64,000 nucleotides of DNA from Saccharothrix ecbatanensis (GCF_014205015.1 NZ_JACHMO010000001.1:9548001-9612000), one strand, 5' to 3'; positions 19,901 through 28,418 are shown, counted from the first letter of the stretch. The notes: generated by a model not told the origin, from the letters alone. Numbers and translations are program-made.

Positions 19901-20043
19901 GCCTCGATCGACATGAGACCACGGATGCTGACGTAGCCCGCGACGAGGTCGATGTAGTCGGGCCGCGCCGACTGATGGGTAAGCCAGAAGCGCAAACGGC
20001 AGGCGATGGTCTGGCCCGCGCGGTTCAACCAGAGCCCGGACAT
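16972..20043 (-). CDS. PLD-like / SNF2-type helicase fusion
   Basis: A 1023-residue superfamily 2 DNA translocase. The ATG at 20043 overlaps the DUF262 stop (TGATG); GTG 20046 is an alternative. Residues about 15-200 form a phospholipase-D-like domain: VAGYVSIRGLMSI, HSKVF and VIGSANLTLGG, with a single HxK. The helicase core follows: DDVGVGKTYEAAEII (motif I, about 260), VVLDEAHWLRN (motif II, about 335), ALTATPIQNR (III), then a long insertion with a CxxC-like MLCKRLESS, and motifs LLIFTGSRVTGEF, CTDMLAEGINLQ and WNPMMIGQRAGRANRLGS (VI, near 785). PLD-SNF2 helicases are typical of bacterial defence operons. It probably acts with its two neighbours. Confidence 0.9.
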   Translation of the reverse strand: MSGLWLNRAGQTIACRLRFWLTHQSARPDYIDLVAGYVSIRGLMSIEAELRRALDRGTQIRLLLAVTQDEAIWIRLPDPFTDSTDLLRHRLARNVDYLRTELSGMPMVRDAQVRLLGLAYLLRRPGFSCRRHETAFVHSKVFTQHGADDKPVAVIGSANLTLGGMIRNEECSSQVTGSDAQEAVDYATALWNEAVPFDLTAIIEEQFSNYPHELVFLRMLFELYGGDVNAEDKLSLAAWQRDGVARALAIAREYGGALIADDVGVGKTYEAAEIIRRGVYERGERAVVICPANLVRMWRHRLRGWNLPADVLSYHGLPVAVRTWEEAGEAALPYDLVVLDEAHWLRNRTTWRDALRVALASAASPPQVFALTATPIQNRGQDLVEVLGLALPRLTVQHRRALADLCRRADRLDREQLNDLHRLLDTMMVRRTRQGIKENYPQGFGDATLVFPEQLPQEVRYSLPPRLRTLVRDVLAALDVERADLPQSALDDYHALAPNEEPPAALTMAAYHLQDYQIHPADGRRSTSAFDWTRLSKCMLCKRLESSVAALASTLEAMRSRCADVLHDLDRGTVYLPTDRHLTLPGHAWDGTLDDNTLAGLETDEALERQPGSKRVAHRADLFAVSQLRQDLVHDIAILTGLRDTADSLIPEDPKMPVLINLATETVRHPDGPKLLIFTGSRVTGEFITAELERHIAGNPALAGYRGRIASLARKERPTDKQIQRTTADFAPQAADIAPGILADHYPRNRYDLLVCTDMLAEGINLQQTAFVIHFDLPWNPMMIGQRAGRANRLGSPYEHITCFSVFPDRSLDAQLHLLNRLYGKINVAAAAVGVPTPIIPGATVEPRDFTAAISSSEPAKDTFPAFDADVYRAMLGTALRTPGLGAAIRDFPRKAGGVAGDGRLRGFVFCFRVHTAPRHKTTLCTIFLNGASLVDQMSCIREAAASDIAGWLRRAGHEPHNLTEPSGTLPDDVLQHLWPALEQARKRVATLHHLTDHESDDQITVITWLALAALPSRRTARE

Positions 20044-21662
20044 CACCAACCGCCTTCCTGCCTGAACAGGTCGCCTTGGGCGGGGCCTTCCCTGCCGGGA
20101 AGAGGCGGGATCGTGCGCAGGTAGGAGTCGATCACGTCCGCGATCGGCTTACGGCGCGTCAGGGCCAGGAAGTCCGGCACGTCGTCGTGGCCAAGCCCAG
20201 GCGGGGGCTCCTCCAGTTGGTGGACGTGCAGTACCTGGGTGGACGGAAGCAGCATCTCGTACGTCTGACGCGTCCATCCGCGGCCCTCTTGGACCTTGTT
20301 GGCCATCGCCTCGGTCAACAGGCCGTAGTGCGGCATATATCCCTTGATCGGGTCATCCGTCAACGGACGAAGCGTCATCGATGGGTGAGGGAACACAATG
20401 CCGCTCGTGTCGTCCAAGTCCACGACCAGACCCGACGTCTTAGCTGCCGCCGCCAACACGTAGAGGCAGCCCGTACTGCCGAAGCGACCCTTCTCAACGA
20501 AGATCACGCGCTCATGCGTGAACGGCGATGGACGCCCCTCCGGCGCGATCCGGGAGAGCGTGACCTTCGCTTCCTGGTAGCTCGTCGAGTTCTCAAGTTC
20601 CTTCAGCAGGTGACGAACGGTTTTCGCGCCGTGGAACACCTCGGCGGCGATGACGTGGGTCAGCCAGTGGGCGAGGAAGGTATCCGTCATTGCTTCCGCC
20701 GGGTAGCGGGCGATCAAGCCCGCCATCACCTCGATCATCGAGGGGAAGGGGAGCAGGTCTTCGTGGACGATGCCGATCCGCTCCAGGTAGTCGAGAGCGT
20801 GGGTGATGCTGCCGGCGGCGAGTCGAGCGACCTCTTCGACCTGGGAAGGCTCGGCATGGACGGCACGACCTCCCCGGAATTCAGGCGGGAGGAGGTGTTG
20901 GATGATCTGGTTGACGGATCGGAGGTTGACGACCTTGCCCATGTTGCGCGCTTCGGCATGGCGCAGCAGCGGGCCGGTGATGTCGCGTTGGAGTGGCCGG
21001 AACCGACAGGTCAGAACGGAGATCTGGAACTGCTCAGTTTTCAAGGCCATCTGCTGGCTCTTCTCGTTCCGTCGAAGGAAGCACTGTTCTGCGTGCTCCT
21101 CGGTGCCTTTGATCCATTCCACGTGGACCTCGAAGTTCTTGATCTCGCTGGCGACGTCCGCCAGTTTCTGAATCAAGCCCTTACGTTGCGCCAGGCCGGC
21201 CCGGTCCAGCAGATCCTCGATCGGGGTCCCCGACAGCAGTTCGCCCAGCGGGATGTCACCCTGGGCACTGCTGCTCGTCGGTCGCATCCGCACGTCGTCG
21301 TTTCGGGTCAGACCGACGCTGACGGCCAACGACGGGCCGTCCATGGCGACCCACTCGTCCTCCGGGATCCACGGCGGCTGCTTGCCCAAAGCCGCGACCA
21401 GTGCCGTCAAGCGCTGCCCGCCGTCGATGACGAAGTAGTCCGCAGCGGTGTCCTGTTGATACCGCCCGCCGAGGGGTCGGTTGCTGTCGTCGGGTACCCA
21501 GAACAGCACGGCGCCCCAAGGGCAGTCCGCGACCGTAGAGCCGATCAGCTTGGCGACCCAGCGCGCGTCGCGCTGGAACGGACGCTGGCACTCCAGAACG
21601 TCGACACGACCGCTCGTCAGCAATTCGATCAATTCTTCGATCTTCATGGTAGGTTCGCTCAT
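20043..21662 (-). CDS. DUF262-domain NTPase
   Basis: First gene of the three-gene operon. Start at ATG 21662 is fixed by a perfect AAGGAGG seven bases upstream; the frame is open further but untranslated. The 539-residue product has the DUF262/GmrS-like N-domain: MKIEELIELLTSGRVDVLEC, QRPFQR (residues 26-31), WGAVLFW, and IDGGQRLTALVAAL (D80, Q83, R84), the nucleotide-hydrolysing (D/E)GQQR-type motif with G in place of the first Q. A helical middle region (QFQISVLTCRF, LRSVNQIIQHLLP) follows. Unlike GmrSD, no DUF1524 HNH domain is present in this protein or beside it. DUF262 proteins serve in modification-dependent restriction and other defence systems. Confidence 0.88.
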   Translation of the reverse strand: MSEPTMKIEELIELLTSGRVDVLECQRPFQRDARWVAKLIGSTVADCPWGAVLFWVPDDSNRPLGGRYQQDTAADYFVIDGGQRLTALVAALGKQPPWIPEDEWVAMDGPSLAVSVGLTRNDDVRMRPTSSSAQGDIPLGELLSGTPIEDLLDRAGLAQRKGLIQKLADVASEIKNFEVHVEWIKGTEEHAEQCFLRRNEKSQQMALKTEQFQISVLTCRFRPLQRDITGPLLRHAEARNMGKVVNLRSVNQIIQHLLPPEFRGGRAVHAEPSQVEEVARLAAGSITHALDYLERIGIVHEDLLPFPSMIEVMAGLIARYPAEAMTDTFLAHWLTHVIAAEVFHGAKTVRHLLKELENSTSYQEAKVTLSRIAPEGRPSPFTHERVIFVEKGRFGSTGCLYVLAAAAKTSGLVVDLDDTSGIVFPHPSMTLRPLTDDPIKGYMPHYGLLTEAMANKVQEGRGWTRQTYEMLLPSTQVLHVHQLEEPPPGLGHDDVPDFLALTRRKPIADVIDSYLRTIPPLPGREGPAQGDLFRQEGGW

Positions 21663-22870
21663 CGCGCGCCTCCTTGTCGATGGATAGATCGAGGCCGACG
21701 CTAGAAGCGCACACCGACAAGATCGATTATCGGTCGAGTCGATCGTGGACCCTTGGTGAAGACCGAGAGAGATGTGTGTAATGCGCAAGGGCGTTTGATG
21801 TACCGGTGGGTTATATCGCCATCTCTTCAGGAGCAGCGAGCCACTGTTGCACTCGGACCGGTGAACTCTAAGGTGTAACTGCCGGCCTGGCCGCGCTGCG
21901 CCAACGGGAATAGCTGCGCTGCTCCGTCTCGTCACCGCACGGTCGACCCTACGTGCCTATGGGAATCAAAAGTCGGCCACATGGTCTGGCTTGCGGTTGG
22001 CTGCTGTGGGTTGGTACTCGTTGATCAGCACGCTGAGGACTGGTCGGCGGCGTGTCGAGGTGCAGCCTGGCGCTGAGCTCGGCTGGACAACGGGCGGCTA
22101 CGAACGGATACCGTCCGCGATGCGGCGGGTGTCGCCCTTCTGGACGAACTGATCCGCGTCGCCCGTGTACTGCGGCCGATGCGCGATTGCGCGCGAGCCG
22201 GGACCTTGTCCGGCCCGGTGCCTGGGGTCGTGCGCGAGGCGGCTGACCTGGGACGACGCTTCGGAGCGGGCCGCCGCGGTCGTCGGCGTTCAAAACGCAA
22301 GTCCGCAGCTCAACGAACTTGACGTCGATCGGCACCCTCACCTGTCCGCTGGTGTGCGCAGTAGCCGTCCGCCGCACGGCAGACCACTGGCGGTCGACCT
22401 CCGCCGATGCCTCGGCCGCCTGCTTCCGTTTCAAGAGGGTGGAGGCCAGGCCCCCGATCCCGCCGATCGCAGGACGCGCGGATGGACCGGCTGCGTGGCG
22501 CGGAGAAGGTCGTCGGGTTCATTCGCTGGCACCTGGTCGACCCGCCCGCCGCGTCGTTCGACGCGGCGTTCAGCACACGGGGGAGTAGGTCGTTGCCGGC
22601 CGGTACGCCCGCGCGGGTCCAGGCATCTGTGCTGGCCGCTGCGGAAGCCTGCGCAATATTATCGCTAACGTTCTTGGGTTGTGTGGCTCGTGTCCGGCTT
22701 TCGGTCGGCATGTCACTCAGTTTTGGCAAACCTCATCGATCCGCCAGGTGCCAGCCGCGATCACTCATAGTAACTTAACTGTCTCTATAGGTTCAGTGCA
22801 GACCAAATACTGTCGTGAAACGGGTTGCCAGTCCACGAAACGGGCCAGCCGAGTGGCGGTCGTGACGAAG
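21663..22870. other. gene-poor stretch
   Basis: About 1.2 kb between the DUF262 start and two terminators, with no supportable gene. The minus strand shows protein-like scraps in different frames, for example GGLASTLLKRKQAAEASAEV (near 22400-22450) and IAHRPQYTGDADQFVQKGDT followed by a stop (near 22090-22190), which may be the remains of one decayed gene. I see no start with a binding site for either. The first 100 bp presumably hold the promoter of the DUF262 operon. Confidence 0.5.
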
Positions 22871-22873
22871 GGA

Positions 22874-22908
22874 AGCCGTCGGCGGCTCTGCTTGGGCCGC
22901 CGACGGCT
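22874..22908 (-). terminator. strong hairpin terminator
   Basis: AGCCGTCGGCGG and its exact complement CCGCCGACGGCT form a 12-bp perfect stem around an 11-nt loop. It lies 40 bp beyond the stop of the minus-strand DUF4192 gene. No T-run follows, as is usual in high-GC actinomycetes. Confidence 0.75.
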
Positions 22909-22922
22909 GGTCGAGGTCGAGT

Positions 22923-22943
22923 GGCACCCGGTGTTCGGGTGCC
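22923..22943 (-). terminator. second hairpin terminator
   Basis: GGCACCCG-gtgtt-CGGGTGCC, an 8-bp perfect stem with a 5-nt loop, four bases after the DUF4192 gene stop. With the larger hairpin at 22874 it forms a tandem terminator for the wHTH-DUF4192 operon. Confidence 0.7.
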
Positions 22944-22947
22944 GAGG

Positions 22948-23880
22948 TCACAGCTCTGCGATCAGCTCCTGGCTCCGTTGTGCCATTCGCCGTAGGGCTG
23001 CCGGGTCGATGTCATTGCGCAGTGCGGTGCCGAGCAGTTCGCCGAGGCGGTGCCCTGGGGAACTCCTTTCGGCGAGTCCGATCGCGGCTGCGGCCAGGTC
23101 GAGGTCTCCTCGCAGGTAGGCGTACGCGGCCAGGAGGGCGATCGGTTCGGCTCGTTCGGGCGCGGGGCTGGTCCTGGACAGTTCGGTCCACAGCGACTCG
23201 GCGTGGGCGGCGTGCTCGCCGAGGGCGAAGGACAGGCAGGCGTCACGGACCAGTGGGTTGGTCAGCGCGAACGCCAGGTCGGCGACTTCGTGGTCGGTCA
23301 GCGGTCGCGTGCGATCGCCGGCGTGGAGCACGTGTTCGTGGATCAGGTCGAAGCGACTTCGTCGAGGGCTGGGGCGTTCCGGGGCGGCGGGGCGATCCTC
23401 GGCGGTGGGGTCGGTTCGACGATGGAGGTCGTCGAGCAGTTCGACCCGTCGCGTGAGGACGTCCTTCGGGTCCGGAACCAGAGCGGTCGGGGTGATGATC
23501 CCGACCGTGGCGCGGTCGGTGACGACCCAGACCCGGTGTCCGTCGAAGGTGTATACCCAGTCGGCGTGGCGGAGGTCCTGCCACGGCCACGGCCATCCGT
23601 CCGACGGTGGATAGCGCAGGCCGTCGTCCTTGTCGGCCCACACGTCGAACAGGTCGGTCACGGCGGCGGTGAAGGTTTCCGGGTCGGTGGCCTCCAACAG
23701 CGTTCGTCCGGAGGTGGTCGTGCGCAGTGACTCGGGGTCGGCGTGGCCTTGAAGGGAACCGACCCAGCGTGGGTGGATGTCGTGCTCGTCGTAGAAGTCG
23801 GCGATGGCGTGGCAGGTCGGCGTGGACGCGAGGACGTCCTGGTCTGCGGTCGTGGCATCCGCCGGGCCGGTGGTGTGCAT
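22948..23880 (-). CDS. DUF4192-type C-terminal domain protein
   Basis: A 310-residue protein; ATG 23880 has GGGAG eight bases upstream. Residues 25-130 are a unit with IADFYDEHDIHPRWVGSLQG, LLEATDPETF and WPWPWQDLRHADWVYTFDGH; a decayed copy lies at 14129-14480. From about 185 the sequence follows actinobacterial DUF4192 proteins: TRPLTDHEVADLAFALTNPL, then ALGEHAAHAESLWTELSRTS, LLAAYAYLRGDLDLAAAAIG and a final helical repeat. DUF4192 is widespread and functionally uncharacterised. The gene follows the wHTH regulator by 67 bp and ends in two hairpins, so the two form an operon. Confidence 0.8.
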   Translation of the reverse strand: MHTTGPADATTADQDVLASTPTCHAIADFYDEHDIHPRWVGSLQGHADPESLRTTTSGRTLLEATDPETFTAAVTDLFDVWADKDDGLRYPPSDGWPWPWQDLRHADWVYTFDGHRVWVVTDRATVGIITPTALVPDPKDVLTRRVELLDDLHRRTDPTAEDRPAAPERPSPRRSRFDLIHEHVLHAGDRTRPLTDHEVADLAFALTNPLVRDACLSFALGEHAAHAESLWTELSRTSPAPERAEPIALLAAYAYLRGDLDLAAAAIGLAERSSPGHRLGELLGTALRNDIDPAALRRMAQRSQELIAEL

Positions 23881-23948
23881 GGTGGTGCTCCCATAGGTCG
23901 TCAGGTGTCGGATGGTGGGGCGGACGGCGAGGCCCGCCCCGAGCCCTT

Positions 23949-24596
23949 TCAGCCGCTTGCGGTGGAGTCCTCGGCTGCCGGGGCGAGCGTGTACTTCTTG
24001 GGCTTGTCACTGGTGCGCACGGCGTAGCCGCTGACGACCAGCTTCTCCAGTGCGTTGTGCACCGCACCGGCCGACCGGTTCAGCGCCTTGCCCACTGCGT
24101 TCGGGCTGAAGTCCTGGCCGGAGTGCTCCCGCAGGTAGTCCTCGACCATCCCGCGCAACGCCCCGGGTGCCAACCGCTCACCCTTCGACTGCGTATCCGC
24201 CTGCGCCTCAACCGTCGCAGTGGGCCGACTGTCGACGGGCACGTCCGCATCCACAAAGGACTGATCATGCGCGGTCCGGTCAACGGTCGGGCCTTCGTCC
24301 GCACGCCGGTCTTTGTCGGAACACTCGTTGTCGGTGCTGATCGACCAGCGGTCGGCGGGACGTGATCCACCATCGGTGTTCCCGGCGATGCGGGCGACCA
24401 AGCCCTCCTTCTCCCATCGGGTGAGGATTTTCGGAGCCGTGGACTTGCCGATCCCGGCGGCGGTCGACAACGTGGCGGCGGTGCTACCTGGGTTGTCGAG
24501 CAGTGCCTGCCACAGCTTCTCCTCGGCTTCCGTGCGCGGCTTTGTCGGGTTGGGGACACCTTGCTGCGTCGGGCTGGTGTTGGTGTTGGTGGACAT
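23949..24596 (-). CDS. double winged-helix DNA-binding protein
   Basis: A 215-residue probable regulator. ATG 24596 (MSTNTNTSPT) is preceded by GAGG; a longer frame to 24725 lacks support. The N-terminal wHTH (EKLWQALLDNPGSTAATLST ... SKSTAPKILTRWEKEGLVARI-like) is MarR/IclR-like. A charged linker follows. The second wHTH near the C-terminus (ALRGMVEDYLREHSGQDFSP, then LNRSAGAVHNALEKLVVSGY) is clearly the same domain as residues 25-85 of the MoxR protein at 9998 (ELRAMVAKVLADNTGTDLTP, LNRSSGAVGNACKVLADRGE). It is divergent from the RAMA gene and probably regulates the shared promoter region, by inference. Confidence 0.82.
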   Translation of the reverse strand: MSTNTNTSPTQQGVPNPTKPRTEAEEKLWQALLDNPGSTAATLSTAAGIGKSTAPKILTRWEKEGLVARIAGNTDGGSRPADRWSISTDNECSDKDRRADEGPTVDRTAHDQSFVDADVPVDSRPTATVEAQADTQSKGERLAPGALRGMVEDYLREHSGQDFSPNAVGKALNRSAGAVHNALEKLVVSGYAVRTSDKPKKYTLAPAAEDSTASG

Positions 24597-24827
24597 GACT
24601 ACCTCGCAGGAAGTGATGGGTGGATGGGCGGCCATGCCCCGGGCCGGAGCGGGTGCGGCCCCCGGTGCGCATCCGGTCGTGCGGGCCGCATGGCTATGAA
24701 CGCTTCCTTGCCGCCGTGAAGTCAAGCGGAACTTCCAAACAAGTCGTCTGTCTTCTATGGATGGTCATTGAAACGGCAAACCGTTACACCACAAGGGTCC
24801 ACTTCATCGCCGATCGTGTATCGCGCA

Positions 24828-24870
24828 TTGACACCTCGACGGTCACGAAGCGTCCATACACGTCGGCTGT
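24828..24870 (+). promoter_or_regulatory. candidate promoter of the RAMA gene
   Basis: An exact TTGACA at 24828-24833 is followed, 19 bp on, by TCCATAC, a weak -10. It lies about 50 bp before ATG 24910 in the 313-bp gap between divergent genes. The minus-strand promoter must lie in the same gap but I cannot place it. Confidence 0.3.
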
Positions 24871-24909
24871 TGGGCCCGGATGAACCGAACCCGAAGGGAC
24901 ACAGAAACC

Positions 24910-25800
24910 ATGACCGCCGATACCACGCCGCCGACGCCACCCGAAGCCACCTCGGACGCTGCCGTTGCCGCGCCGAGTGGCGACACCGCAACCACTCCCG
25001 GTCCGATGCCCGTCACGACACAGGATGACGAAGAGACGACGACGTTGTGGCGGCAAGGACTGCCGGCGGACGCCGTGGTTCTCGCCCCGTCGATCGCTGC
25101 CACGCCCATGCGGCAACCCGAGAACACTTGGGCGATGCTGGTACTGGCAGCGGACGTCATGGACGACACCGACCCCGACCGGGAAGGCGAAGTCGCCCTG
25201 TTCGCCGGATGTTGGCTGCCTGGACAGCCGCAGGCGGCGATGTGCGAAGAAGATCTCGTCCTCGTACTGACCGCGCCCGACGGTGAGTCGCCGCCGGACG
25301 ACCAAGTCGATGTGGAGATGCTGCTCGCGCACGGCAGCCAGTGGCTGCGGGTCGGTGAGTGGAAAGGGGCGGACCCGCGCTGGCCGTGGACCGTCGCGGT
25401 CACCGCTGCGGCAATCATGGGACGATGCGTCGAAACGACCGAGGCCGCGACGCTCCCGCCCAACGTGACAGTCGATCGGCCTCTGCAGGGTTGGGGCGGC
25501 AAAGGCGGCCTCGTGGACCTGCTCGCCGCCGGTCTGCTTCAGGCCGGAGAGGAGTTCATCTGGGACCGCCCGGCGCGCGGTACCCGGCACACCGCCCACA
25601 TCCACCCGAACGGCACGTTGGTCCTCGCGGACGGGCGCGCCTACCACCACCCGTCCGGAGCCATTGCCGCCCTGGGAGGAAAGAACATGAGCGGCTGGCG
25701 ATCCTGGAAAAGGACCTCCGACAGGCGGACTCTGAGCGACCTGCGCACCGAACTGCGAGCCCACCGAGGACAGGCAATCGAACCGCACCGAGGGCAGTGA
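24910..25800 (+). CDS. RAMA-domain protein
   Basis: A 296-residue protein. ATG 24910 is chosen over 24880 because GAAGGGA lies upstream. The first 45 residues are low-complexity; residues 45-190 are a helical/strand domain not recognised (WAMLVLAADVMDDTDPDREG ...). Residues about 205-285 match the RAMA fold (restriction enzyme adenine methylase associated): LVDLLAAGLLQAGEEFIWDR, THTAHIHPNG-like strand, LADGRAYHHPSGAIAALGG, and GWRSWKR. RAMA domains are thought to read or bind DNA/RNA beside methylases; here the domain is detached from any methylase or nuclease. The gene diverges from the wHTH-DUF4192 operon. Confidence 0.8.
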   Translation: MTADTTPPTPPEATSDAAVAAPSGDTATTPGPMPVTTQDDEETTTLWRQGLPADAVVLAPSIAATPMRQPENTWAMLVLAADVMDDTDPDREGEVALFAGCWLPGQPQAAMCEEDLVLVLTAPDGESPPDDQVDVEMLLAHGSQWLRVGEWKGADPRWPWTVAVTAAAIMGRCVETTEAATLPPNVTVDRPLQGWGGKGGLVDLLAAGLLQAGEEFIWDRPARGTRHTAHIHPNGTLVLADGRAYHHPSGAIAALGGKNMSGWRSWKRTSDRRTLSDLRTELRAHRGQAIEPHRGQ

Positions 25801-26044
25801 CCCCCTTCTCGACGGCCGGACCGCCCGCATCCACTTGCGCGGGGTGGTCCGGCCGCCCTGTCCCGGGAAAGGCTTGCCGTGGACGAGTCCCTGCGCACAA
25901 CGGACAGTGCGGTTCGTGCGGGGCGCGAAGGCCGGAGACGGTCCCGGCGACACCTTGGAGGCCCTCGGATGGCGCGCAGCCAGCCGCGCGGCCGGTGATC
26001 AGTTGCCGCATCGCCAAGCCGATGTGGGTGTTGTGGGGGTGTCT

Positions 26045-26210
26045 CAGATGACCACGATCTCGGCTTGAGGTAGTGGTGTGTGGCGTCGAGCAGGGCCATG
26101 TAGTTGGTCTCGGTGAGGCTGCGGCGTTTGTCCTCGCGGGCATGGTGGATCTTGACCCGCAGACCACGACTCCGGCGGGCCGTGAGGTAGTCCCGCTCAG
26201 CAGGGTGCTA
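26045..26210 (-). pseudogene. IS630-type transposase fragment
   Basis: The minus strand encodes LRVKIHHAREDKRRSLTETN, then YMALLDATHHYLKP and, after a one-base shift, EIVVI. This matches the internal segment of IS630-family transposases that precedes the catalytic WDN (typically R.SFAETDY..LLDAAHQ.L..PIVLVWDN). Both sides are missing, so it is a short relic. The surrounding 25801-26333 has no supportable gene. Confidence 0.5.
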
Positions 26211-26333
26211 ACACGACCCGCAGCCGGTAGCCGACGACGTGCGCGGTGACCCCGGTGCTGGCCCGGCATTGGGCAGGGTGGAGATCAGTAGCGGGAACTG
26301 GCTCCGTCCCCGCGCGGTGCCGGACGTCGGAGA

Positions 26334-28418
26334 TCACACCCAGGTCAGGTACACCGCGGATGCGATCGAAGCGGAAAGGATGGTGCACACGGTTGGCACC
26401 GTCAACTGGATCCACGCTGGTAGCGGAGCGGGTTTCCGCCTGCCGGTGATCAGCAGCAGCACCGACGCGGTCGGGAATAGGAGTGAGGCCAGGGAGCCCA
26501 CGGGCCACTCGACGTGGATCCGAACACTCATCAGGTTCAGCTGCCAGTAGTGAATCCACCCGGGCAGCTCGGCGAACCTCCCCAACAACATCACTGTCGC
26601 GCCCGTGAGCGCGGTCGCCGTGATTGCCGTCGCGACTGCGGCACCCGTCGCGCGCAGGACCAGAAACCCGATCAGGCAGCCGAGTCCGGCCGCGACGGCG
26701 GTCCAGGAGTCCAAGGCGCTCACCGGGTCGAGGAGCGCCACGTCTTCCGGGGCAATCGAGGAGGGAATGGAGACCGGGGTGAGAACGCGGACGATCAAAG
26801 CCGCTCCGACCGACAGGACTGCCGCCACGGCCGGGACGAGACGTCTGGGCGTCCACCACCACGCGAGAACTCCCAGCACAGCCGTTCCCGCCGTGACGGC
26901 GTACGAATTGCCGACGTAGTTCAGTGCCATCCACAATGGGGCCCCACCAAACAGGTGGTCCCACCCATACAACCCGAGCCACATGGCCGGTACCCACAGC
27001 GTCATGTTCAGCAGGAACACCGAGCGCGGCGAACGTACCCGCCCGGCCCACGAGGTGGCCAGGGCCAGGCTCAGCGCCGCCGCGCACGCGACCGCCACGA
27101 ACACCTCGGCCGCCCGCGACCAGGATCCGAACGGCACCCCACCTTGGGCAAGCCCTCCGAAGTTTGCCGCCGATCCCGCCAACACCCCTGAGGGAAGTGC
27201 GACCAGGGCACCGAGGTTCCGCCCCTGGGCACCGGACGCCGCCGACCTCCACAGCGCCAAACCCCATCCGATCGCCAACAGCGTCCCCAGGACGACCGGG
27301 GCGACCATCAGCGAGGAGGCACCCCGGTCGTCGACCAGTTGCAGCAGTGGCATCAGCATGAACTCACTGGCGTTGGCGCACATGCCCACAAGGAGACCGA
27401 ATGCCGCGGCTTCGACCACTCGGCCGTGTCGCAGCAGGTCGCCACGATCCAGGACCGCCCGACGTGCGGAGAACGACGGGTGGGCGGCGAGTCGACGCTG
27501 CCACCAGGAGCGGTGCGGGGCATCCGGTCGCTGCAACAAGGCCAGCAGAGGCTCCGACGACTCGCCCTCCACCGCGCGCAGATCGGCCTCGTGTTCACGC
27601 GAGCGCACGACGGCTGCCGACACCGCCAACGCGGCAGCGGACAGGAGCAGGGCGCTGACTCCGTATTCCAGCCAGTAGTAGTCCCCGACGAACATTCCCG
27701 GAACAGTAAGGTCCGGATCGGCCAGCGCCACGACGAACGCCAGCGGGATCGGGAGCAGCAGCATCGCTGGCAGGCCCCTGAGCACGGCGGAGGTCAGCCA
27801 AACGAGCCCGACATCACCGGCGACGACGTGCGCGCACTCGTGCCTCAACACCGCCCGCGCCTGGCCGGCGGGTAGGGCCTGAACGGCGGGCGGCAGGATG
27901 ACCAGCAGCTTGCCGGCCGACCGGACGCTGAACGGTTCGTGGAGGGTGAACGGACCAAACCGCACCTCGGGCACAACGAGGCCACCCATGGACGCCACGG
28001 CATCCCGGGCCATCTCCTGCCACCGCGGACCCGCCAGCCGTGTCCGCCCGGCCCGCCGCACCAACCTCCGGGGCAGCACCCGGGCCAGCACCAGGCCGAC
28101 GCCCAGCACCAGCCCGGCACCGGCGAACATCGCGCCGTCGTACCCCAGCCGCTCCAGGGTGATGCACTCCGTGAAAAGCTGGTACAGCGCCTCCTGTTCG
28201 GCAGTGAGTTCTGAGCCGCCTCTAGGCACCTCGAAGATGTACTGGTTGCATGTCGAGGGCCCCGAGTAGATCGAGGCGTACAAGACGAGGTAGACGCTGT
28301 AGCCGACGCCGGTACCGGCGACGAGCAACGTGAAGATCAGCAGAACGAAGCGCCCCCGCCCGGGGGACGGCAGTACGGCACGGCGGCCGGTCGCCGCCTC
28401 GGGCAGGGTGGCGGTCAC
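26334..28418 (-). CDS. M48-family integral membrane metallopeptidase
   Basis: A 694-residue polytopic membrane protein. The GTG at 28418 overlaps the upstream stop (GTGA). After a first transmembrane helix (FVLLIFTLLVAGTGVGYSVY) and a short extracytoplasmic loop with two cysteines, there is a second helix and a cytoplasmic domain with the zinc motif VLRHECAHVVAGD (HExxH, about residue 190) and the downstream acidic ligand region RSREHEADLRAVEG. The C-terminal 400 residues carry about eight to ten more helices, unusually many for HtpX/BlaR1-type M48 enzymes. With its small partner it may form a regulated membrane protease; the substrate is unknown. Confidence 0.85.
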   Translation of the reverse strand: MTATLPEAATGRRAVLPSPGRGRFVLLIFTLLVAGTGVGYSVYLVLYASIYSGPSTCNQYIFEVPRGGSELTAEQEALYQLFTECITLERLGYDGAMFAGAGLVLGVGLVLARVLPRRLVRRAGRTRLAGPRWQEMARDAVASMGGLVVPEVRFGPFTLHEPFSVRSAGKLLVILPPAVQALPAGQARAVLRHECAHVVAGDVGLVWLTSAVLRGLPAMLLLPIPLAFVVALADPDLTVPGMFVGDYYWLEYGVSALLLSAAALAVSAAVVRSREHEADLRAVEGESSEPLLALLQRPDAPHRSWWQRRLAAHPSFSARRAVLDRGDLLRHGRVVEAAAFGLLVGMCANASEFMLMPLLQLVDDRGASSLMVAPVVLGTLLAIGWGLALWRSAASGAQGRNLGALVALPSGVLAGSAANFGGLAQGGVPFGSWSRAAEVFVAVACAAALSLALATSWAGRVRSPRSVFLLNMTLWVPAMWLGLYGWDHLFGGAPLWMALNYVGNSYAVTAGTAVLGVLAWWWTPRRLVPAVAAVLSVGAALIVRVLTPVSIPSSIAPEDVALLDPVSALDSWTAVAAGLGCLIGFLVLRATGAAVATAITATALTGATVMLLGRFAELPGWIHYWQLNLMSVRIHVEWPVGSLASLLFPTASVLLLITGRRKPAPLPAWIQLTVPTVCTILSASIASAVYLTWV

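Noticed and set aside
15480..21662. Identification as DISARM, Gabija or GmrSD
   Set aside because: DISARM needs a DUF1998 helicase and DrmB; Gabija has GajA TOPRIM and UvrD helicase; GmrSD needs DUF1524. None of these is present.
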